From contig JACRCE010000039.1 of the NCBI GenBank assembly GCA_016213015.1, positions 1-39,157 on the forward strand: DNA of 39,157 nucleotides, read 5' to 3'. A program made the position numbers and the translations under genes. The notes below the pieces were generated by a model. That model saw only the letters and a list, made by a program, of their open reading frames with translations. It did no database searches and was not told the DNA's origin. Positions 36,012 to 39,157 of the stretch are shown here, piece after piece. The stretch comes from Deltaproteobacteria bacterium (GTDB lineage: Bacteria > Desulfobacterota > GWC2-55-46). Positions within the stretch are counted from its first letter, which is position 1. Every line of letters starts with the position of its first letter.

Positions 36012-36854
36012 ATGTCGGTTCGCTCTATCGCCATAATAGTCGTTTGCGCTCTCTCCTTGAGCGTGTCAACGCTCTTTGCAGCGGCTCTCCTTAACGCGGC
36101 CACGTTCGCTCAAGCGGCCTTGGCAATCGTCCTCTATGCCGTATCAATGGCAATCCTCGCCGCCTCGGCTATTATTCTTTCAAAAAAGGCGCTCGCCCCG
36201 TTGGAAGACAATCTCAAGGCAATTGACCGGCTTCTCGCCGGAGACTATGGGGCAGAGGGCTGCGGAGCAGACCCTCTTTCAGCGGCGCTCGGCGCCCTGT
36301 CCGCCTCGCTCAGGGATGAATCATGCGCCTGCCGTGGTTTTCTGCAAATACTGCCCAACGCCGCAATGGAACTCGACAAGAACGGATATATGGTATGGCT
36401 CAACGACGCGGCCAACGTTTGGTTTGCCGGGGACAGATGCCTTGGAAGGCCGCTTGCCGATCTTCTTGCCGCGGATGAGCGTCCCGGCTTCATGGCCTTG
36501 CTTGGCGAGGCCGCTCTCTCAGGAAGCGTCTTGAGGCGCGAGGTTCACCTGCATATCTCCGGGGCAGGGGCAACTCGCTATCAGGTCATATGCGTGCCTA
36601 TTCTCAGAGACGGGGATATTATTGGCTGGCGCTGTATCGCGCGCGACGTGGAGGCCATGGTCAAGTTGCAAGAGGAGCTTGTCCGCGCAAGGAACGAGTC
36701 TCAGGTTATGACCGAAAAACTCAACAGGACGATAAGCGACCTTGAGGAGTTCGCGCTTCTTGCCATACGACGGGAGTTCAAGATGCAGGAGCTCCGCGAG
36801 AGGTTCGCCAACATCAAACATGAACATAATCTCAAAAAGAACATCATTGTCTGA
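36012..36854 (+). CDS. Membrane protein with two TM segments, PAS domain and C-terminal coiled coil (no kinase domain)
   Basis: N-terminal hydrophobic segments; PAS-like QILPNAAMELDKNGYMVWLNDAANVWFAGDRCLGRPLADLL...GWRCIARDVEAM; coiled coil. Confidence 0.75.
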   Translation: MSVRSIAIIVVCALSLSVSTLFAAALLNAATFAQAALAIVLYAVSMAILAASAIILSKKALAPLEDNLKAIDRLLAGDYGAEGCGADPLSAALGALSASLRDESCACRGFLQILPNAAMELDKNGYMVWLNDAANVWFAGDRCLGRPLADLLAADERPGFMALLGEAALSGSVLRREVHLHISGAGATRYQVICVPILRDGDIIGWRCIARDVEAMVKLQEELVRARNESQVMTEKLNRTISDLEEFALLAIRREFKMQELRERFANIKHEHNLKKNIIV

Positions 36855-38091
36855 ACGCCGCAGTGGAACGACGGGCGGCAAGGACAAGCATGGAATAGCG
36901 GCTCCGATATGCTCGATAAACGCGCCTATCGCGATACTGAGCCGGGACGGCATAATAACGGCGGTCAATCAACCGTTTCTTGATCTGTTGAGCGCGCAAG
37001 CCCACGACGTTATGGCCCGACCGCTTGAAGGGTTTGTAGGGACAGAGCCTTTCAGCGCGTCATTCTTATCAAGACTCCTTAAAGAGCGCTGTTCAACGGA
37101 TATACGAATCTCCCTGACCGGAACGACCGGCGAGGACGTGCCTGTAACCCTGTCCGTTGCGCCGACTGATGGCGGCGCAGGCCGGACTGCCTTCATCTGT
37201 ACGGCGACAGACTTGAGGGCACGGATCGGGCTTGAACGTTCGCTGGACGCATCCGATAAGGAGCTTTCCCGCCGCGTAGCATATATTGACGACTTCCGTT
37301 CCGGGGTTTTGCACATGTTAAGGGATATTGACAGCGGGGAGGCCGCACTTGAGGCCGCCTATCGTCAGCTTCAGGAGGCGCAGGCGGAGTTGATGCAGAC
37401 CGGCAAGCTCACCGCGCTTGGCGAGCTTGCCGCCTCTCTCGCGCATGAGCTGAACCAGCCGCTTACCGTCATAAAGGGTTTGAGCCAATCCATCATGCAG
37501 TCCATGCGGGTCGAGGCGAGAGACTATGAGAGGGTCAAGCTCATAACCGATGCGTCGAGGAAGATGGAACTGATAATCAAGCACCTGAGCGTGTTTACCC
37601 GAATAGAGCCGCCGGAGACGAAGTTGGTTGACTTGAACGGCGTCATAGAGGAGGCGCGTATCATCGTAGGCCAGCTTCTCGCGGGCGGGTCGGTAAAGCT
37701 TGATCTGGATCTCGGCGCGCCTCCGCCCGTTTCCGGCTCGGCCAACAGGCTTGAGCAGGTGATTATCAACCTCGTTACGAACGCAAAGGACGCGATGCCT
37801 GACGGAGGCACGCTCAGGATAAGCACGGCAACGGAGGAAAAGGACGGACGGACTTATGCGAGGATGAGCTTTCAGGACACCGGCCACGGCATACCTGCAG
37901 ACGTGCTCCCAAGGATATTCAATCCGTTTTTCACGACCAAGGAGGTCGGCAAGGGCACGGGCCTCGGGCTGTCCATCAGCCACAGGATAATCAAGGAGCA
38001 CTCGGGAGAGATAGCCGTGGAAACCGAACCGGGCAAGGGATGCGTCTTTCACATTACGCTGCCGGCGGCGTCAAGAGGCGCCGGCGCATGA
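36820..38091 (+). CDS. PAS-containing soluble sensor histidine kinase
   Basis: LGELAASLAHELNQPLTVIKGLSQ (HisKA), NLVTNAKDAMPDGG (N box), DTGHGIP, GKGTGLGLSIS. ATG 36820 preferred over 36742. Confidence 0.92.
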   Translation: MNIISKRTSLSERRSGTTGGKDKHGIAAPICSINAPIAILSRDGIITAVNQPFLDLLSAQAHDVMARPLEGFVGTEPFSASFLSRLLKERCSTDIRISLTGTTGEDVPVTLSVAPTDGGAGRTAFICTATDLRARIGLERSLDASDKELSRRVAYIDDFRSGVLHMLRDIDSGEAALEAAYRQLQEAQAELMQTGKLTALGELAASLAHELNQPLTVIKGLSQSIMQSMRVEARDYERVKLITDASRKMELIIKHLSVFTRIEPPETKLVDLNGVIEEARIIVGQLLAGGSVKLDLDLGAPPPVSGSANRLEQVIINLVTNAKDAMPDGGTLRISTATEEKDGRTYARMSFQDTGHGIPADVLPRIFNPFFTTKEVGKGTGLGLSISHRIIKEHSGEIAVETEPGKGCVFHITLPAASRGAGA

Positions 38092-38813
38092 GAGCGGCGG
38101 CGGTCATCAAAACGATAGTCGACGTCATCTTGCCGCCGGTATGCGCCTTGTGCGGCAATGACGTGCGAAGGGACCGTCTTTGCCGGGGTTGCGAGGCTTT
38201 GCTTGAATCGATGGCGATTCAGCCGCCGTTTTGCCGCGTCTGCGGCATCCCCTTTGTCTCCGGCTCGTCTACCCCGCATACATGCGCTTTATGCTGCATC
38301 GGTACACCGCCGTTCATCGCGGCGCGAAGCGCCTTTGTATACGACGCCTGCGCGCTCGACGCGATACACGCCTTCAAATATAACGGCCGCGTTGCGCTTG
38401 CAAGGGCGCTCGGCGCCTTTGCGGCTCAAGCCTCCCCTTGTCTTTGCGATGGAAGACCGAACGTCGTTATGCCGGTGCCGCTCCATAAGGCGAGGCTCAA
38501 GGAGCGCGGCTTCAATCAGTCGCTCCTTATCGCAAGGGAAATATCCCGTCTTCAAAAGACGCCGCTTGATTACGCGAATCTGAGGCGCATACGCCCCACC
38601 GACCAGCAGGTGCGCCTGTCCGCTAAAGAGAGGCCGAAAAATGTAAAAGGCGCGTTTGCGCTTGAAAGGCCGGATATGGTGCGTGGCAAGGCAGTTCTAC
38701 TCGTTGACGACGTTTACACGACCGGCGCGACCATACGGGAGTGCGCCGCTGCGTTGAACAGGGCCGGCGCCAAGGTGTTTGCCGTTACCCTTGCAAGGGC
38801 TGTGAAACTTTGA
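38088..38813 (+). CDS. comF: ComF family protein (zinc finger plus phosphoribosyltransferase)
   Basis: CALCGNDVRRDRLCRGC, CRVCGIPF, KYNGRVALARALG, VMPVPLHKARLKERGFNQ, VLLVDDVYTTGATI. Confidence 0.93.
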   Translation: MRAAAVIKTIVDVILPPVCALCGNDVRRDRLCRGCEALLESMAIQPPFCRVCGIPFVSGSSTPHTCALCCIGTPPFIAARSAFVYDACALDAIHAFKYNGRVALARALGAFAAQASPCLCDGRPNVVMPVPLHKARLKERGFNQSLLIAREISRLQKTPLDYANLRRIRPTDQQVRLSAKERPKNVKGAFALERPDMVRGKAVLLVDDVYTTGATIRECAAALNRAGAKVFAVTLARAVKL

Positions 38814-38829
38814 TAGGTTGACATCACAA

Positions 38830-38861
38830 GGGTGGAGCAAAGAAAACTCCTCCCCTTTTTT
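38830..38861 (+). terminator. Intrinsic terminator after comF
   Basis: GGGTGGAG (38830-38837) / CTCCTCCC (38847-38854) with one mismatch, then a T run (38856-38861). Confidence 0.7.
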
Positions 38862-38898
38862 CAGAGACCTTTGCATAACCGCAATAAAGAACGTGCTT

Positions 38899-38990
38899 GT
38901 CATTGCGAGGAGCGGTTTCTTGCGACGTGGCAATCTCGTAACTCGCTGATTTACAAAGAGACGAGATTGCTTCGCGGAGCGAGAATGACA
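38899..38990. repeat. Divergent copy of the GTCATTGCGAGGAGCG...GAGCGAGAATGAC element
   Basis: Same outer ends and GACGAGATTGCTTCGC core as the window-end copies. Confidence 0.75.
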
Positions 38991-39017
38991 CGTGCAACCT
39001 TTACTTTTTGACTTATG

Positions 39018-39157
39018 GAAGCTCTGATTAATTTTCTTTTCTGTCATTGCGAGCCGCGCTTTTGCGGCGCGGCAATCTCTAAGTTGTTGATTTCCTTGAA
39101 GACGAGATTGCTTCGCTTCGCTCGCAATGACGGCTTAGACGAATTAATCAGAGCTTC
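39018..39157. repeat. MITE-like element with 16-bp perfect terminal inverted repeats
   Basis: GAAGCTCTGATTAATT (39018-39033) and AATTAATCAGAGCTTC (39142-39157), enclosing GTCATTGCGAGCC...CTCGCAATGAC. Confidence 0.85.

Noticed and set aside
36820-36854. -1 programmed frameshift at CTCAAAAAG fusing the two sensor ORFs
   Set aside because: The downstream ORF is in the +1 frame relative to the first, so a -1 slip at AAAAAG would not join them.
37318-38052. 244-aa minus ORF opposite the histidine kinase
   Set aside because: Arg/Leu-rich antisense frame over clear HisKA/HATPase motifs.

Overview
High-GC bacterial housekeeping region. The gene content looks Desulfobacterota/Nitrospirota-like, but that is only an impression. 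Because near-identical repeats in inverted orientation sit at both window ends, the window may be one whole contig. Core genes recognised by reading the translations: hisB, aspS, yjbQ-type, rsmD, coaD, class I aminotransferase, ClC antiporter, HAMP/PAS/GGDEF/EAL protein, mtnA, moeA, lytic transglycosylase lipoprotein, receiver-domain protein, valS, nadC, birA, crcB, class II RNR (nrdJ), glmU, glmS, plsY, PilZ-like, nitroreductase, ftsY, XRE regulator, split PAS sensor/histidine kinase, and comF. Three accessory insertions interrupt this: (i) an MNT-HEPN pair at the 3' end of mtnA, bracketed by a 52-bp direct repeat of the mtnA 3' end; (ii) a DpnA-like methyltransferase with a MutH/Sau3AI-like endonuclease; (iii) an orphan GHKL-type ATPase between glmU and glmS. 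The most unusual structure is a set of modular intergenic repeats. One block carries about five hairpins in 345 bp just upstream of the GHKL gene. It shares hairpins with a second block upstream of the aminotransferase, with compensatory base changes in three stems. Another insertion appears to have separated an ancestral ATGA-coupled aspS-hisB pair, leaving a 20-bp duplication. No tRNA, rRNA or CRISPR array was found. All calls come from reading sequence and ORF translations; no database searches were run.
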